From positions 1-64,000 of the forward strand of contig NZ_JAKREW010000014.1 of NCBI RefSeq assembly GCF_022347545.1: a DNA stretch of 64,000 nucleotides, in the 5' to 3' direction. Position numbers and translations under genes: made by a program. Positions 17,442 through 27,754 of this stretch are shown here, one piece after another. Each line of letters opens with the position of its first letter. Position 1 is the stretch's first letter. The notes under the pieces were generated by a model. It ran no database searches. It worked only from the letters and a program-made list of their open reading frames with translations, and was not told where the DNA came from. This DNA comes from Terribium retamae. GTDB taxonomy: Bacteria; Pseudomonadota; Alphaproteobacteria; Rhizobiales; Rhizobiaceae.

Positions 17442-17526
17442 TGGTGCCCAGAAGAGGACTCGAACCTCCACGCCTCGCGGCACACGGACCTGAACCGTGC
17501 GCGTCTACCAATTCCGCCATCTGGGC
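17442..17526 (-). tRNA. tRNA-Leu (anticodon CAG)
   Basis: The minus strand reads as an 85-nt class II tRNA: acceptor stem GCCCAGA/TCTGGGC, a D-arm with GGTAGAC, an anticodon stem-loop with CAG centred in GGTTCAGGTCC, a long variable arm, a T-arm with GGTTCGAGTCC, and an encoded CCA end. The long variable arm and the CAG anticodon identify leucine. Confidence 0.95.
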
Positions 17527-17697
17527 TGGTGGGCGCTCATGTAAGCGGGCAGACCGACCCTGTCAACGCGCTTTTTTCAAGCGATGCTGAGCCGCGGCAC
17601 AATTGTCACTGACTGGCGCCGGCAAATTGTCACAACCGCTCATGCCTGCCGAAAGACCGAAGTTATTTTCGGCAAGCGCGGTGCGTGGAATTAGGGC

Positions 17698-18318
17698 TTA
17701 GTCGGCCAAGATTTCCTTCGACGCGACGGTCGAGTCGGCATTGAGCTCGTAGATGATCGGCACACCGGTGCCGAGTTCCAGCTTGACGATCTCTTCGCCC
17801 GTCAGCCCGTCAAGGGCCATGATGAGTGCGCGCAGCGAATTGCCATGGGCCGCCACCAGAACGGTGCCGCCGGCCAGCACATGCGGCTGCAGCGTGTGCA
17901 GGTAGTAGGGCCAGACGCGCGCGCCGGTATCCTTGAGGCTCTCGCCGCCGGGCGGGGGCACGTCATAGGAGCGACGCCAAACATGCACCTGTTCTTCGCC
18001 CCATTTCTGGCGGGCATCGTCCTTGTTGAGGCCGGACAGTTCGCCATAGTCGCGCTCGTTGAGCGCCTGGTCGCGCACCGTTTTCAGGTCGCTCTGGCCG
18101 ACAGCGTCGAGAATGTGCTGGCAGGTCTTCTGGGCGCGTTGCAAGGCCGAGGTGAAGGCGATGTCGAATTTCAGCCCGCGTGCTTTCAGCTTGGCTCCGG
18201 CTGCCTTGGCCTCAGCGTGGCCCTGTTCGGTCAGGTCGACGTCGCGCCAGCCGGTGAACAGGTTCTTCAGGTTCCAATCGCTCTGGCCGTGGCGCACGAG
18301 CACGAGAGTTCTCGACAT
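17698..18318 (-). CDS. gpmA: 2,3-bisphosphoglycerate-dependent phosphoglycerate mutase
   Basis: The 206-residue enzyme interconverts 3- and 2-phosphoglycerate. It has the phosphohistidine motif [10 protein letters not shown] with His10, [29 protein letters not shown] and the second catalytic His in [11 protein letters not shown]. The ATG at 18318 is preceded by AAAGGAG; a longer frame to 18396 lies inside dapB. It is shorter than E. coli GpmA (about 250), as is usual for rhizobial forms. It ends the operon ABC exporter-dapB-gpmA, 16 bp after dapB. Confidence 0.94.
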   Translation of the reverse strand: MSRTLVLVRHGQSDWNLKNLFTGWRDVDLTEQGHAEAKAAGAKLKARGLKFDIAFTSALQRAQKTCQHILDAVGQSDLKTVRDQALNERDYGELSGLNKDDARQKWGEEQVHVWRRSYDVPPPGGESLKDTGARVWPYYLHTLQPHVLAGGTVLVAAHGNSLRALIMALDGLTGEEIVKLELGTGVPIIYELNADSTVASKEILAD

Positions 18319-18334
18319 GTTTTCTCCTTTGACT

Positions 18335-19156
18335 TCAGGCGTTCCGGCCAAGGCCGAGCACGTCCCGCATGGAATAGAGGCCGGGCTTGCGGCCATGAGC
18401 CCACAACGCCGCCTTCACGGCGCCACGAGCGAAGATGGCGCGGTCCTCGGCATGGTGGCTGAGCGTGATCCGCTCGCCGGGACCAGCAAGAAATACCGAA
18501 TGCTCGCCCACCACCGAACCGCCGCGCAGCGTGGCGAAACCGATGGTTTTTGCCTTGCGTGCGCCAGTGTGGCCGTCCCGTGTGCGCACGCTGTTCTCTG
18601 CAAGGGCGATCTCGCGGCCTGCAGCAGCGGCCTCGCCAAGCAGCAGGGCGGTACCGGATGGAGCGTCGACCTTCTGGCGATGGTGCATTTCGAGGATCTC
18701 GATGTCGAAATCCTCCGGGTCGAGCGCCTTGGCCGCCTGCTCGACAAGCACGGCGAGCAGATTGACCCCGAGGCTCATATTGCCAGACTTAACGATCGTG
18801 GCGTGGCGTGCCGCGGCGGCTATTGCCGCCTCATCCTCGTCTGAGCAACCGGTGGTGCCGATGATGTGGGCAATGCGTGCCTGGGCCGCATAACCGGCGA
18901 ACTCCACGGTGGCGGCGGGCGAGGTGAAGTCGAGCACCCCGTCGGCTTTGGCGAAGGCCGGCAACGGGTCGTCACTGATCGCCACGTTGATCGGGCCGAT
19001 GCCCGCAATCTGGCCGACATCCTTGCCGACATGAGGCGAGCCTTGTCGCTCGATGGCGGCGGCAACAGTTGCGCCTGGGATGGTGGCGATGGCGCGGACC
19101 AAGGCCTGGCCCATGCGGCCTGCCGCACCCACCACAACCAGCTTCATCTCGCTCAT
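18335..19156 (-). CDS. dapB: 4-hydroxy-tetrahydrodipicolinate reductase
   Basis: A 273-residue enzyme of the diaminopimelate/lysine pathway. It has the NAD(P) motif [15 protein letters not shown] (8-22), the TGCSDEDE region, [11 protein letters not shown], the catalytic [18 protein letters not shown] (about 150-167) and the conserved [19 protein letters not shown]. All hallmark residues of DapB are present and the length is normal. It starts 3 bp after the ABC exporter gene ends, so the three genes are probably cotranscribed. Confidence 0.95.
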   Translation of the reverse strand: MSEMKLVVVGAAGRMGQALVRAIATIPGATVAAAIERQGSPHVGKDVGQIAGIGPINVAISDDPLPAFAKADGVLDFTSPAATVEFAGYAAQARIAHIIGTTGCSDEDEAAIAAAARHATIVKSGNMSLGVNLLAVLVEQAAKALDPEDFDIEILEMHHRQKVDAPSGTALLLGEAAAAGREIALAENSVRTRDGHTGARKAKTIGFATLRGGSVVGEHSVFLAGPGERITLSHHAEDRAIFARGAVKAALWAHGRKPGLYSMRDVLGLGRNA

Positions 19157-19159
19157 GTG

Positions 19160-21001
19160 CTATCCCCCGGTCGTTCCATCTGCTTTGTTCGTGATCGCTT
19201 CGACCGCATCGTCGTCGACCAGGCCAAGCCCATGCCCGCCTTGCAGATTGTAGAAATGAGCGTAGGCGCCGTTCGGTCGGGCGACCAACTCATTGTGCGT
19301 GCCTTCCTCGACCAACTGGCCCTGCTCGAGAACGACGATATGATCGGCATTCACCACTGTCGACAGCCGGTGTGCGATCACGATGGTGGTGCGACCCCGC
19401 ATGATGGTGGTCAGCGCCTGCTGGACACGCGCTTCAGATTCATTGTCCAGCGCCGAGGTCGCTTCATCGAGAAGCAGGATCGGTGCCTGACGGATGATGG
19501 CGCGTGCGATCGACAGGCGCTGGCGCTGTCCGCCCGAAAGCGTCACGCCGTTTTCGCCGACCGGTGTCTCATAACCTTGCGGCTGTTGGCGGATGAAATC
19601 GTCTGCTGCGGCTTGTTGAGCAGCGAACTGGATTTCGCTGTCGCTGGCATCCGGCCGACCGTAGCGGATGTTGTCGCTGATCGTGCCTTCAAACAGATAG
19701 GGCTGCTGCGAGACGAAGGCGATCGACTGGCGCAGCGACTGTTTGGTGACTTTGGAGATATCCTGGCCGTCGATTTCGATCGTGCCGTCACTGACGTCGT
19801 GGAAACGCTGCAGCAAGGCAACTAGGGTCGACTTGCCGGCGCCCGATGCGCCTACGATCGCAGTCGTTTTACCGGCTGCGGCGGTGAAGGTGAGGTTGCG
19901 GATAACCGGCTTGTCGGGCGTGTAACCAAAGGTGACATTGTTGAAGCGGATCTCGCCGGTTTCGATCCTGGCTTCCGTCGCTCCTTCCGCATCGCCCTGT
20001 CGGGGCTCGATGTCGAGCAGTTCGTAGATCATGCGTGCATTGACCATCGCGCGCTCGACATTGACCTGCGTACGGGCAAGGCGCCGTACCGGATCATAAG
20101 CCAGCATGAAGGCGGTGATGAACGACATGATATTGCCGGGCGGCTGGCTGCTATAGGCCGAACGGTACACCGAATAGGCGACGACGCCGGCAATGGCGAA
20201 ACCGGCCAGCATTTCCGTGACGGGCGCCAATCGCTCCGAAACACGGGCGATCTTGTTGTAGCGGGACTCAGCCCGATCGACGAGGTCGCCGATCTTGCGG
20301 GTCAATTGCTCTTCCATGGTGAAGGCCTTGACCACGGCGATACCCTGCACCGATTCCTGCATGGCGCCGATCAGATGCGAGTTGATCTCGACCGATTCCC
20401 GCGTCACGCGGCGTACACGGCGCATGATGTAGCTGACCGCCCAGACCAGCGGCGGGCCGATCAGGAAGATGCTGGCTGCCAGGAAAGGAGCCTGATAGAC
20501 CATGACGGTCACGAGGCCGATCAGGGCGACGAGGTCGCCAGCGACCGATTTCAGTGTCATCGAGAACAGGTCGCGGATACCGGCGACGTTTTCGTTGATG
20601 CGCGCCGCCAGCTGCCCCGACCGTGTTTCGGTGTAGAAGTCGATGCCCAGCTTCATAAGATGGCCGAAGACGCGCTTCTGGTAATGGGCGACGATGCTGT
20701 TGCCGATCTTGGCGAGCGTTACGGCGGAACCGTAGGTGGCAAGGCCGCGCACCAGGAAGATGCCGATGATGGCGCCGCAGATCCAGGGCACCTTGTCGTA
20801 TTGATGCTTGTAGAAGAGGTCGTCGATCATGGGCTGCATGATCCAGGCCGCGCCGCCGGTCGTGGCGGCCAGGGCGATCAGGCAGAACGCCGCCAGCCAG
20901 TAGGATTTCAGGTGCCCGCGGCCCGCCTCGTCGTAGATGCGGCGCAACACAGCGAAGACTTCGCTGGGGTCAGCTCTTCTCTTTGGTTCGTTGGAAGCCA
21001 A
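19160..21001 (-). CDS. MsbA-like ABC exporter (fused permease-ATPase)
   Basis: A 613-residue half-transporter: an N-terminal membrane domain with six helices (about 35-330) and a C-terminal nucleotide-binding domain. Walker A is GASGAGKST near 391-399, the signature is LSGGQRQRLSIARA, Walker B is ILLLDEATSALD, and the H-loop is VIAHRLSTV. The architecture and length match the MsbA/lipid and multidrug exporter group; the export of lipid A or another lipid cannot be decided by eye. It is the first gene of the operon with dapB and gpmA. Confidence 0.88.
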   Translation of the reverse strand: MASNEPKRRADPSEVFAVLRRIYDEAGRGHLKSYWLAAFCLIALAATTGGAAWIMQPMIDDLFYKHQYDKVPWICGAIIGIFLVRGLATYGSAVTLAKIGNSIVAHYQKRVFGHLMKLGIDFYTETRSGQLAARINENVAGIRDLFSMTLKSVAGDLVALIGLVTVMVYQAPFLAASIFLIGPPLVWAVSYIMRRVRRVTRESVEINSHLIGAMQESVQGIAVVKAFTMEEQLTRKIGDLVDRAESRYNKIARVSERLAPVTEMLAGFAIAGVVAYSVYRSAYSSQPPGNIMSFITAFMLAYDPVRRLARTQVNVERAMVNARMIYELLDIEPRQGDAEGATEARIETGEIRFNNVTFGYTPDKPVIRNLTFTAAAGKTTAIVGASGAGKSTLVALLQRFHDVSDGTIEIDGQDISKVTKQSLRQSIAFVSQQPYLFEGTISDNIRYGRPDASDSEIQFAAQQAAADDFIRQQPQGYETPVGENGVTLSGGQRQRLSIARAIIRQAPILLLDEATSALDNESEARVQQALTTIMRGRTTIVIAHRLSTVVNADHIVVLEQGQLVEEGTHNELVARPNGAYAHFYNLQGGHGLGLVDDDAVEAITNKADGTTGG

Positions 21002-21121
21002 ATTTCAGTCCGCGCACTGTATTCGTCGGGTCGCCCTTCAGCGTCGGGCATCCTATTAGCCTCATCGGCCGTCCTTGCCTATGGCCAATGGGCAACGCGC
21101 GCAAAATGCTTGCCAGCCTGG

Positions 21122-21224
21122 TCTAGCGCATTTTCGGCGAAACAAGGTCGCCTCCCATGCTCTATCTTTCTGTTCTTGCGCAATTCCGGTCGCAAAACCG
21201 CGGCGCACCTTTGCTGGAATGCTC
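21122..21224 (-). repeat. Diverged RIME-like mosaic repeat, modules B + C
   Basis: Read on the minus strand, this matches the B+C repeats at 31655 and 56921 with many substitutions: GAGCATTCCAG, GGTTTTGCGACCGGAATTGC, then a degraded C hairpin. Its first bases overlap the stop codon of glk, so the element forms the immediate 3' end of that gene. Confidence 0.65.
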
Positions 21225-22239
21225 AGCTGCTCCAGCGTCGTCCTTCGGTCTCGACGCCGAACAAGGATGGCGCCCGCGCATAGGCGGCAAGACCGGCCAA
21301 AGCCGCCAGGGGGTGCGTGATGACATAGACAGGCATCGACCGCATCATCTCGCTGTGTGGCGCCTTGTCTTCGAAAGCGGCGCGGAAATTGCCTGCTTTC
21401 AGTGACGGCACGATCTTCTGCGCGATGCCGCCGGTGAGGAAGACGCCGCCATGGCTCTTGAACACCAAGGCCAGATCGCCTGCGGTACGTCCAAGGCAAG
21501 TGACGAAGAGTGAAAGCGCTTCTTCAGCCACCGGATCGGATTTCGCCAGTGCTGCAGCAGTAATCTCGGCGGGCTTTGTGAAAGAAGCCGTCTTGCCGTC
21601 GGCTTCGGCGACGGCCCGATAAACATTGACCAATCCGCGTCCGCACAGGATCTGTTCACCGGAAATGCGGCCTTCGATCTTCTCGATATGCGGAAACACT
21701 TGGAAATCGCGCGGTGTGCGCGGCCCGATATCCATGTGCCCGCCTTCACCGGGAACTGGAATCCAGTGGCCGAGGGCGTGGATCAGCCCGGCAACGCCGA
21801 GGCCGGTGCCTGGGCCAAGCACGACACGGCTGGCGTTCGCTTCGGCCTCGCCGCCGCCGATCTTTTCCATATGCTCTTCGCCGAGCGCCACCACGGCAAG
21901 GGCCTGGGCTTCGAAATCGTTCAGGACGACGACCTCGCTGAAGCCGAGGTCGCGCAGCATCACCTTGGGGCGGATCACCCAGGGGCAGTTGGTGAGCGGA
22001 ATCTCATCGCCATCTACCGGACCGGCAATGGCTAGCACCGCGGAATTCGGCCGCACGGAAGAGCGGTCGAGGACGGCTGCCTGGATGGCGGCGTCGATCG
22101 TTTCGAAATCAGCTGTCTGGACAATAAAGGGTTCGCCCGCCTCGGCATTGGCGTCGAGCACGATGGAGAACCGCGCATTGGTGCCGCCGATGTCGCCGAT
22201 CAGGATCGGGAATCTCAGCCCGGCGCTTCCGTCAGTCAT
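21223..22239 (-). CDS. glk: Glucokinase
   Basis: A 338-residue bacterial glucokinase of the ROK-independent Glk type. It has the phosphate motif [13 protein letters not shown] near residue 9-21, the sugar-binding LTNCPWVI and [25 protein letters not shown] and the zinc-free [10 protein letters not shown] near 160-175. It phosphorylates glucose with ATP. Two close ATG codons exist (22245 and 22239); I prefer 22239 because a GGGGAT box is then correctly spaced. The last codon abuts a mosaic repeat. Confidence 0.92.
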   Translation of the reverse strand: MTDGSAGLRFPILIGDIGGTNARFSIVLDANAEAGEPFIVQTADFETIDAAIQAAVLDRSSVRPNSAVLAIAGPVDGDEIPLTNCPWVIRPKVMLRDLGFSEVVVLNDFEAQALAVVALGEEHMEKIGGGEAEANASRVVLGPGTGLGVAGLIHALGHWIPVPGEGGHMDIGPRTPRDFQVFPHIEKIEGRISGEQILCGRGLVNVYRAVAEADGKTASFTKPAEITAAALAKSDPVAEEALSLFVTCLGRTAGDLALVFKSHGGVFLTGGIAQKIVPSLKAGNFRAAFEDKAPHSEMMRSMPVYVITHPLAALAGLAAYARAPSLFGVETEGRRWSS

Positions 22240-22327
22240 TCCCATCCCCGGTTCGACGCGGCGATGGCTCGCCTCGTATTCGCAACAGTCCGCCGGGAGC
22301 AAGGACACCCCGGCACTTCAGAGCCCC

Positions 22328-22371
22328 GTATCGTGCTTCACGAAAATCGATTTCGATTTTCGGGCCGATAC
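22328..22371. repeat. Palindromic intergenic element (module D)
   Basis: The arms GTATCG/CGATAC enclose a near-perfect inner palindrome CGAAAATCGA-TT-TCGATTTTCG (22341-22362). This sequence type recurs between rhizobial genes. It occupies the gap between glk and mepA and appears once in this window. Confidence 0.6.
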
Positions 22372-22436
22372 GTGAATGCAGTCTTCACGCCGATTCGGCG
22401 ATCTGCAACCTTCTCAATCGATTGAATGCTATAAAC

Positions 22437-22516
22437 AAACAGAAGCGTGCCTGAAAGAGCGCTTTTCGGGCTGAATCCGGTGGTTCGGAGAAGCGCCCAG
22501 GGAAGGGCGCTTTTTT
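22437..22516 (+). ncRNA. Candidate small RNA ending in an orphan terminator
   Basis: A strong terminator (GCGCCC, 6-base loop, GGGCGC, then TTTTTT; 22493-22516) points along the plus strand although no plus-strand gene lies upstream. About 70 bp before it a GCTATAAAC box follows AT-rich DNA and could be a promoter -10. The interval can form one or two further hairpins. This is an inference; the terminator could instead serve mepA on the minus strand, but the T-run is on the wrong side for that. Confidence 0.3.
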
Positions 22517-22535
22517 GATTTCGCGCAGACCGAAG

Positions 22536-23630
22536 TCAGTTGCCGGGGCGTGGGCGCGGCAATGGAATGCCGATCTTCGGCGTTGGCGCGAAAGCACTGG
22601 CAGTCACCGGCGTGAGGGGCGTCTCGCCGATCGTGCCCGGCGGGGTTGGAGCCGGTTCCGGCGAAGCAGCCACCGCCACCGGCGGCCGGCCATTGCCGTA
22701 ATAGGTCACGGCTTCCGCCGACACCGGTGCGGGCGCCTGCAGCACCAGACGGCATTCCTTCGGCAGACTTGCCATGGTCATGATATCGCGCGCTTTTGGG
22801 GCGTCCGGGTTCTTGTTCGGGCGCCATGGCTCCTCGGTGAACCACCAGGCCAGCGACTTGTCGCAGCCATCGCCCGGCGTTGTCGCCGCCTGCTCCTTGC
22901 AGCCATGAGATCCGGGCTGACAGCCGATTCGGACATGGAAATGATAGTCGTGGCCCCAGAACGGCCTGATCTTGCGCAGCCAGCTGCGGTCACCGGTCAC
23001 CGTGTCGCAGAGCTTCTTCTTGATGCCTGGGTTGACGAGGATGCGCTCGACTTCCGGGTAGCTTGCCGCACGTTTGAGGAGCTGGGTGTGCTGGGGTGTC
23101 CACAGCCGGTCGTAGACGCGATGCGTCTTCGGATCGACCATCAGCCTGGCGCTCTTGTTCTCGCGCTCGGCCATGGTCAGCTCGCGGCTCGGCTTCGGGG
23201 TCAGCCAGATGTCGGCATCAAGACCAATCTGGTGCGAGGCGTGACCGCTGAGCATCGGCCCACCGCGCGGCTGCGAGATGTCGCCGAGCAGAAGGCCTGG
23301 CCAGCCGTCGGCCTCGGCGTCGCGCGAGAATTTCTCGAGCAGCGCGATCATCGCTGGGTGGCCCCAGCGGCGGTTGCGCGAAGGTCGCATCACCGTCCAG
23401 GTGTCGCCTTCAAGCGGAATGGCAACGCCACCGCTGAAGCAGCCCTTCGAATAAAAGCCGAAGGATCGTGGCTCCGTCGCCGCCGGCAGCTTTTCGGCGC
23501 CGAACAGGTTCTTGGCCAGTTCTTCGGCCATGACCGGGCGCGTCTCGAATTCGAATGCGCCCACAAAGGCAGCCAGGCCCGCTAGCGTCAGGACCGTTTT
23601 GCGAGCAATGGTTCGCAGCCTTTTCGTCAC
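22536..23630 (-). CDS. mepA: Penicillin-insensitive murein endopeptidase
   Basis: A 364-residue exported LAS-type metallopeptidase that cuts D-Ala-mDAP cross-links in peptidoglycan. An N-terminal signal or anchor (about 10-36) is followed by the MepA domain with SGHASHQIGLDADIW (zinc ligands about His130 and Asp138) and the C-terminal WGHDYHFHVRIGC. The N-terminal Arg/Asn block RNRRWGHP is also conserved. A Pro-rich tail (last 60 residues) is an extension beyond E. coli MepA (about 270 residues). Confidence 0.92.
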   Translation of the reverse strand: MTKRLRTIARKTVLTLAGLAAFVGAFEFETRPVMAEELAKNLFGAEKLPAATEPRSFGFYSKGCFSGGVAIPLEGDTWTVMRPSRNRRWGHPAMIALLEKFSRDAEADGWPGLLLGDISQPRGGPMLSGHASHQIGLDADIWLTPKPSRELTMAERENKSARLMVDPKTHRVYDRLWTPQHTQLLKRAASYPEVERILVNPGIKKKLCDTVTGDRSWLRKIRPFWGHDYHFHVRIGCQPGSHGCKEQAATTPGDGCDKSLAWWFTEEPWRPNKNPDAPKARDIMTMASLPKECRLVLQAPAPVSAEAVTYYGNGRPPVAVAASPEPAPTPPGTIGETPLTPVTASAFAPTPKIGIPLPRPRPGN

Positions 23631-23729
23631 TTACCCTCTCCCTGCTTGCGCAGTCCCTTCAATTCCATCTGGAGCGACCCGCCTGGCTAGCCCGTCCGAA
23701 TCATACCACGGCGCGGCCGTTACCTGCGA

Positions 23730-24635
23730 TCACGACCGCTTCATTGGGCTGCGCGCTGCTCCTTGGTCCCAATTTCCGCTTGCCCACATCTGGTCGAAGG
23801 CAGAACGGTAGTCGGGAAAGCGGAACGAATAACCCGTGGCCTTGATCGCCGCGTTGGCGACACGCTTGTTCTCGCCATAAAAGGACCGCGCCATTGGCGA
23901 AAGTTGGGCGGTGGCGAAATCCGTCTCCGGCGGCGGCTGTACTTTCATCAGAGCGGCGGCGTAGCTCACAACGTCCTGCGGCGGTGCAGGCAGATCGTCG
24001 GTGACGTTGAAGATGCCGCCGATATCACGCTGGGCTAGATGACGGAGCGCGCCGGCAATGTCGTCGCGATGGATACGGTTGAACACCTGGCCCGGCTTGA
24101 TCAGCCGCCTGGCGGTGCCGTCTTTCAGATTGACGAAAGCGTTGCGGCCAGGGCCGTAGATTCCGGAAAGGCGCAGCACTGCGACCGGCACTCCGGTTTC
24201 GCGGCCGAGCTTCTGCCAGTCCTGTTCGGCCTGCAGCCTCAGGATAGAGCGATCCGACACAGGCCGGCATTCCGCCTTTTCGTCGACCCATGCACCGCCA
24301 TGATCGCCATAGACGCCCACCGTCGACAGATAGCCGATCCAGCGCAATAGCGGCATTCGGGTCGCGAGCGTGTCACGGGCCGTCCGCAGCACTGGATCGC
24401 CGGCTGCCCCGGGTGCGATCGAGATCACCAGATGTGTGGTTTCCGCGCATGCCGCTTCGATTTCAGGCGTGAGTTCTCCTTCGAAGAGCAATGGCTCGAT
24501 ACCGGCTTGCCGGAGTGCTTCGAACTTGCCTTGCGAGCGCGTCGTTCCGATAAAGCGGCCGAACTCTCGATTCTGGCTGGCGAAAGCCTGGGCAGAGTAG
24601 CCGGCACCGAAAATGAAGACCTTGTTGCCGTTCAT
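23730..24635 (-). CDS. SDR-family NAD(P)-binding protein, YeeZ-like
   Basis: The 301-residue protein starts [19 protein letters not shown], with a Rossmann GxGxxxxxxA motif. It continues with [17 protein letters not shown] and [13 protein letters not shown], typical of atypical SDRs related to E. coli YeeZ. The ATG at 24635 overlaps the stop of queG (ATGA), which decides the start. It is the last gene of the operon GST-queG-SDR. Substrate unknown. Confidence 0.78.
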   Translation of the reverse strand: MNGNKVFIFGAGYSAQAFASQNREFGRFIGTTRSQGKFEALRQAGIEPLLFEGELTPEIEAACAETTHLVISIAPGAAGDPVLRTARDTLATRMPLLRWIGYLSTVGVYGDHGGAWVDEKAECRPVSDRSILRLQAEQDWQKLGRETGVPVAVLRLSGIYGPGRNAFVNLKDGTARRLIKPGQVFNRIHRDDIAGALRHLAQRDIGGIFNVTDDLPAPPQDVVSYAAALMKVQPPPETDFATAQLSPMARSFYGENKRVANAAIKATGYSFRFPDYRSAFDQMWASGNWDQGAARSPMKRS

Positions 24636-25798
24636 GCAACCCTTCCGTTGTTGTTCGCTCCTTCGAGCGCCAAATGCCACTCGTCTCGAACGCCGATATC
24701 GTCTTCTTCAGATAATGCAGCTGCCGCCAACTCGTGCACTGTATCGCCTGCCGTCAGCCGCGACAGTGCCCACACCGCCGCACCTCTAACCAGGGGCGAA
24801 GCGTCATCAAGCAAGTCGCGTACTGCAGGGACGAGGCCTTGATCACCTGAATTGCCGGTGGCGATCAGCACGTTGCGGATGAAACGGTCGCGGCCGATGC
24901 GCTTGACCGGCGAACCGGAGAAGAGGGCGCGGAACCCAGCATCGTCGAGCTTGAGCAGATCGGCGAGTGCCGGTTCGCGCAGGTCGGCCCGTGCAACGAG
25001 CTTCGCCTCGGAGGCTGCCCGGGCGAATTTGTTCCATGGGCAAGCCGCCAGGCAATCGTCGCAGCCATAAATACGGTTGCCGATGGCGGCGCGGAATTCG
25101 CGCGGGATCGGCCCTTTGTTTTCGATGGTGAGGTAAGAGATGCAACGGCGTGCATCGAGCCTGTAGGGCGCGGGGAATGCATCGGTCGGGCAGGCGTCGA
25201 GACAGGCGCGGCAGGAGCCGCAATGATCATCCTCGGACGCATCCGGCTGAAGTTCGGCTGTGGTGAAGATGGTGCCGAGAAACAACCACGATCCGTGTTC
25301 GCGGCTGACCAGATTGGTGTGCTTGCCTTGCCAGCCGAGGCCCGCTGCCTCGGCGAGCGGCTTTTCCATCACCGGAGCCGTATCGACGAACACCTTCACG
25401 TCGCCGCCCGCTGCCGCCACGATCTTGCCGGCGATCTCCTTCAACCGCCCTTTGATGACGTCGTGATAGTCGCGGTTGCGGGCGTAGACAGAGATCGCAC
25501 CGCGATCGGGCCGTTGCTGGAGCGCTCGTGGGTCTTGATCGGGGCCGTAGTTCATCGCCAGGACGACGATTGAGCGGACATCCGGCCACAGCACGGAAGG
25601 ATCGGCACGGCGGTCGAGCGTCTCGGCCATCCAGCCCATCGAGCCGTGATGGCCGGCCGCCACGAACTCGGCCAATCGCGCGGGTGCCCGCGGAATGGCA
25701 CCCGGCGTCGTGATGGCGACAGCATCGAAACCGGCGCGCCGCGCCTCTCGGTCGATCAGCTTGCGCAGCTTTGCCGGGTCAGAAATCGAGGTCCGCAT
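24632..25798 (-). CDS. queG: Epoxyqueuosine reductase
   Basis: A 388-residue cobalamin- and Fe-S-dependent enzyme that reduces epoxyqueuosine to queuosine in tRNA. Two 4Fe-4S motifs are visible: C193-x2-C196-x2-C199-x3-C203 with Cys253, and C246-x2-C249-x3-C253 with Cys219. The catalytic Asp is in [13 protein letters not shown] (about 139) and [12 protein letters not shown] is conserved. The C-terminal HEAT-like repeat ([17 protein letters not shown]) is typical. It overlaps the GST gene upstream by 20 bp and the SDR downstream by 4 bp. Confidence 0.95.
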   Translation of the reverse strand: MRTSISDPAKLRKLIDREARRAGFDAVAITTPGAIPRAPARLAEFVAAGHHGSMGWMAETLDRRADPSVLWPDVRSIVVLAMNYGPDQDPRALQQRPDRGAISVYARNRDYHDVIKGRLKEIAGKIVAAAGGDVKVFVDTAPVMEKPLAEAAGLGWQGKHTNLVSREHGSWLFLGTIFTTAELQPDASEDDHCGSCRACLDACPTDAFPAPYRLDARRCISYLTIENKGPIPREFRAAIGNRIYGCDDCLAACPWNKFARAASEAKLVARADLREPALADLLKLDDAGFRALFSGSPVKRIGRDRFIRNVLIATGNSGDQGLVPAVRDLLDDASPLVRGAAVWALSRLTAGDTVHELAAAALSEEDDIGVRDEWHLALEGANNNGRVA

Positions 25799-26471
25799 AA
25801 TGCGACACCGGCGACAGGCCGCGCACGCGGTCGGCCAGCAACGGTCGGAAAGAGGGGCGCGACTTCACGCGCGTGTACCATTCGCGCGCGGCATTGTGCT
25901 CGCGCCAGTCAATCTCGCCGAGATAGTCGAGCACGGAGAGGGTGGCCGCCGCGGCCAGATCCGCATAGGTGATGCGGTTGCCGGCGAGCCAGTGACGCGT
26001 GCCGGCCAGCCAGTTGGTGTATTTCATGTGCTGGCGGATGTTGGCGCGCGCTGCGCGGATGGCGGTCGAATCCGGCGAGCCGCCGCCGGCATCCGACGGC
26101 ATATGCGGTTTCAGCACCCTTTCGCGTACGAGATGGCGCGTTACTTCGCTTTCGGTCTTGGTGAGATACCAGTCGGTGAGGCGGCGGATTTCCGCGCGCT
26201 CCATGGGTCCTTCCACGAACAGGCGCTTGTCGCGCTTCAGCACGCCGCGCGTCTCGTCCAGATACTCGGCTATCACGCCGGCACCGATGATCGGTACATC
26301 GCCTTCCGCGAGCAGAATCGGCAGCGTGCCGGCCGGGTTGAGTGCCAGGAACTCCTTTCGGCGCGTCCAGGGCTTCTCTTCGATCAGCGCGAGCTCTTCG
26401 CCATATTCGCCGAAGGCGAGGCGTACGAAGCGGCAACTGGCGAACATGGGGTGGTGGAAAAGCGTCAGCAT
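25779..26471 (-). CDS. Glutathione S-transferase family protein
   Basis: A 230-residue two-domain GST. The thioredoxin-like N-terminus begins [20 protein letters not shown] and has [13 protein letters not shown] with the conserved cis-Pro; the helical C-terminal domain ends with [18 protein letters not shown] and the N-capping Asp. The start at 26471 fits the family N-terminus; a longer frame to 26606 does not. It is the first gene of the GST-queG-SDR operon, an arrangement common in rhizobia, although no functional link to queuosine is known. Confidence 0.86.
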   Translation of the reverse strand: MLTLFHHPMFASCRFVRLAFGEYGEELALIEEKPWTRRKEFLALNPAGTLPILLAEGDVPIIGAGVIAEYLDETRGVLKRDKRLFVEGPMERAEIRRLTDWYLTKTESEVTRHLVRERVLKPHMPSDAGGGSPDSTAIRAARANIRQHMKYTNWLAGTRHWLAGNRITYADLAAAATLSVLDYLGEIDWREHNAAREWYTRVKSRPSFRPLLADRVRGLSPVSHYADLDF

Positions 26472-26721
26472 TGTCCGAATGATATATGCGCTGGCGAATC
26501 GCTGGCCGCGCCGATAAGTCTTTCTTGCCCGATTCCACGGGTTATCAGGGTGCTGCGAGCTATAGGAGCAGTTGGGCACGCTGACAAGCAAGCCCTGGCG
26601 CCGCATTCGTCACAGTTTTGCAACTTTGACAGTGTTCTAAGCGCCAGTTCGACAGATTCGAGCGCGAGCGGACGCAAAGATCGGGTCCCGCTTTGCCGAT
26701 CGCGCCGCCCGCGAGGTATTC

Positions 26722-27660
26722 ATGAATTTCCAGACTTTGGTGGAAGCGCTGTTGCTCGGCCTGCTTGAAGGCCTGACCGAGTTCCTTCCTGTTTCTTCCA
26801 CCGGCCATATCCTGCTGGCCGGCCATTTCCTCGGTTTCGAGTCCACCGGCAAGGTCTTCGAGGTGCTGATCCAGCTTGGCGCCATTCTCGCCATCCTCAG
26901 CATCTATTCGGGGCGCATATGGGCCTTCCTGCGCCGCCCGGGCGCTTTCGGCCTGCTGGTCGAGGCAGCGATCGGTGCCGTTGCGTCGCTGATCTGGCTG
27001 GCAGGTTGCGCTTTCGAGCTCGTCGCCGCGACGGTCAAACGTCGGCGCGTCAACCTGTTCGTCGCGCCGGAAATATCGAGCGACCACAGCGTGCGCCTGC
27101 TGGTCGGAGTATTCCTGGCCTTCCTACCGGCCGTCGTCATCGGCATGCTGGCGCATGACTTCATCAAGACAGTTCTGTTCGAGACGCCGAAACTGATCTG
27201 CATCATGCTGATCCTGGGCGGCATCGTGCTTTTGTGGCTCGACCGGCTCGATCTGAAACCGAAATATCACGATGCCTCGGAGCTGCCGCTGTCGATGTGT
27301 CTGAAGATCGGTCTGTTTCAGTGCCTGGCGATGATCCCGGGCACCTCGCGCTCGGGCGCCACGATCGTCGGTTCGCTGCTGATGGGCGTCGACAAGCGCG
27401 CCGCCGCCGAATTCTCCTTCTTCCTTGCCATTCCGACCATGCTCGGCGCCTTCACGCTCGACCTGATCAAGAATCGCCATCTGCTTTCGAACGGCGATTT
27501 TCCGGTCATCGCGGTCGGCTTCATTGCCGCCTTCATCACCGCTGTCATCGTCGTGCGCAGCCTGCTCGGCTACGTCTCGCGGCATGGCTATTCGCTGTTC
27601 GGTTGGTGGCGGTTGATCATCGGCAGCGTTGGGCTCGTCGCCCTGTTCATCTGGGGCTGA
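26722..27660 (+). CDS. uppP: Undecaprenyl-diphosphatase
   Basis: A 312-residue, roughly ten-segment membrane protein of the BacA/UppP family. It recycles the undecaprenyl carrier needed for peptidoglycan and glycan synthesis and gives bacitracin resistance. Both active-site motifs are intact: [16 protein letters not shown] (about 15-30) and [10 protein letters not shown] (about 205-214). A 25-residue cytoplasmic loop near 85-120 is longer than in E. coli UppP. It is monocistronic and ends at a strong terminator. Confidence 0.95.
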   Translation: MNFQTLVEALLLGLLEGLTEFLPVSSTGHILLAGHFLGFESTGKVFEVLIQLGAILAILSIYSGRIWAFLRRPGAFGLLVEAAIGAVASLIWLAGCAFELVAATVKRRRVNLFVAPEISSDHSVRLLVGVFLAFLPAVVIGMLAHDFIKTVLFETPKLICIMLILGGIVLLWLDRLDLKPKYHDASELPLSMCLKIGLFQCLAMIPGTSRSGATIVGSLLMGVDKRAAAEFSFFLAIPTMLGAFTLDLIKNRHLLSNGDFPVIAVGFIAAFITAVIVVRSLLGYVSRHGYSLFGWWRLIIGSVGLVALFIWG

Positions 27661-27708
27661 GCAGGAAAAAACGAGTCGCGTTTCCTGAATTAGGCCAAGC
27701 AATAGAAG

Positions 27709-27731
27709 AGGCCGGATCGCTCCGGCCTTTT
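27709..27731. terminator. Rho-independent terminator after uppP
   Basis: AGGCCGGA, loop TCGC, TCCGGCCT followed by TTTT on the plus strand, 50 bp downstream of uppP. It lies between convergent genes, so it may also serve the NDUFA9-like gene on the minus strand. Confidence 0.85.
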
Positions 27732-27754
27732 GCTGCAATACAAGATCGGGAAGA

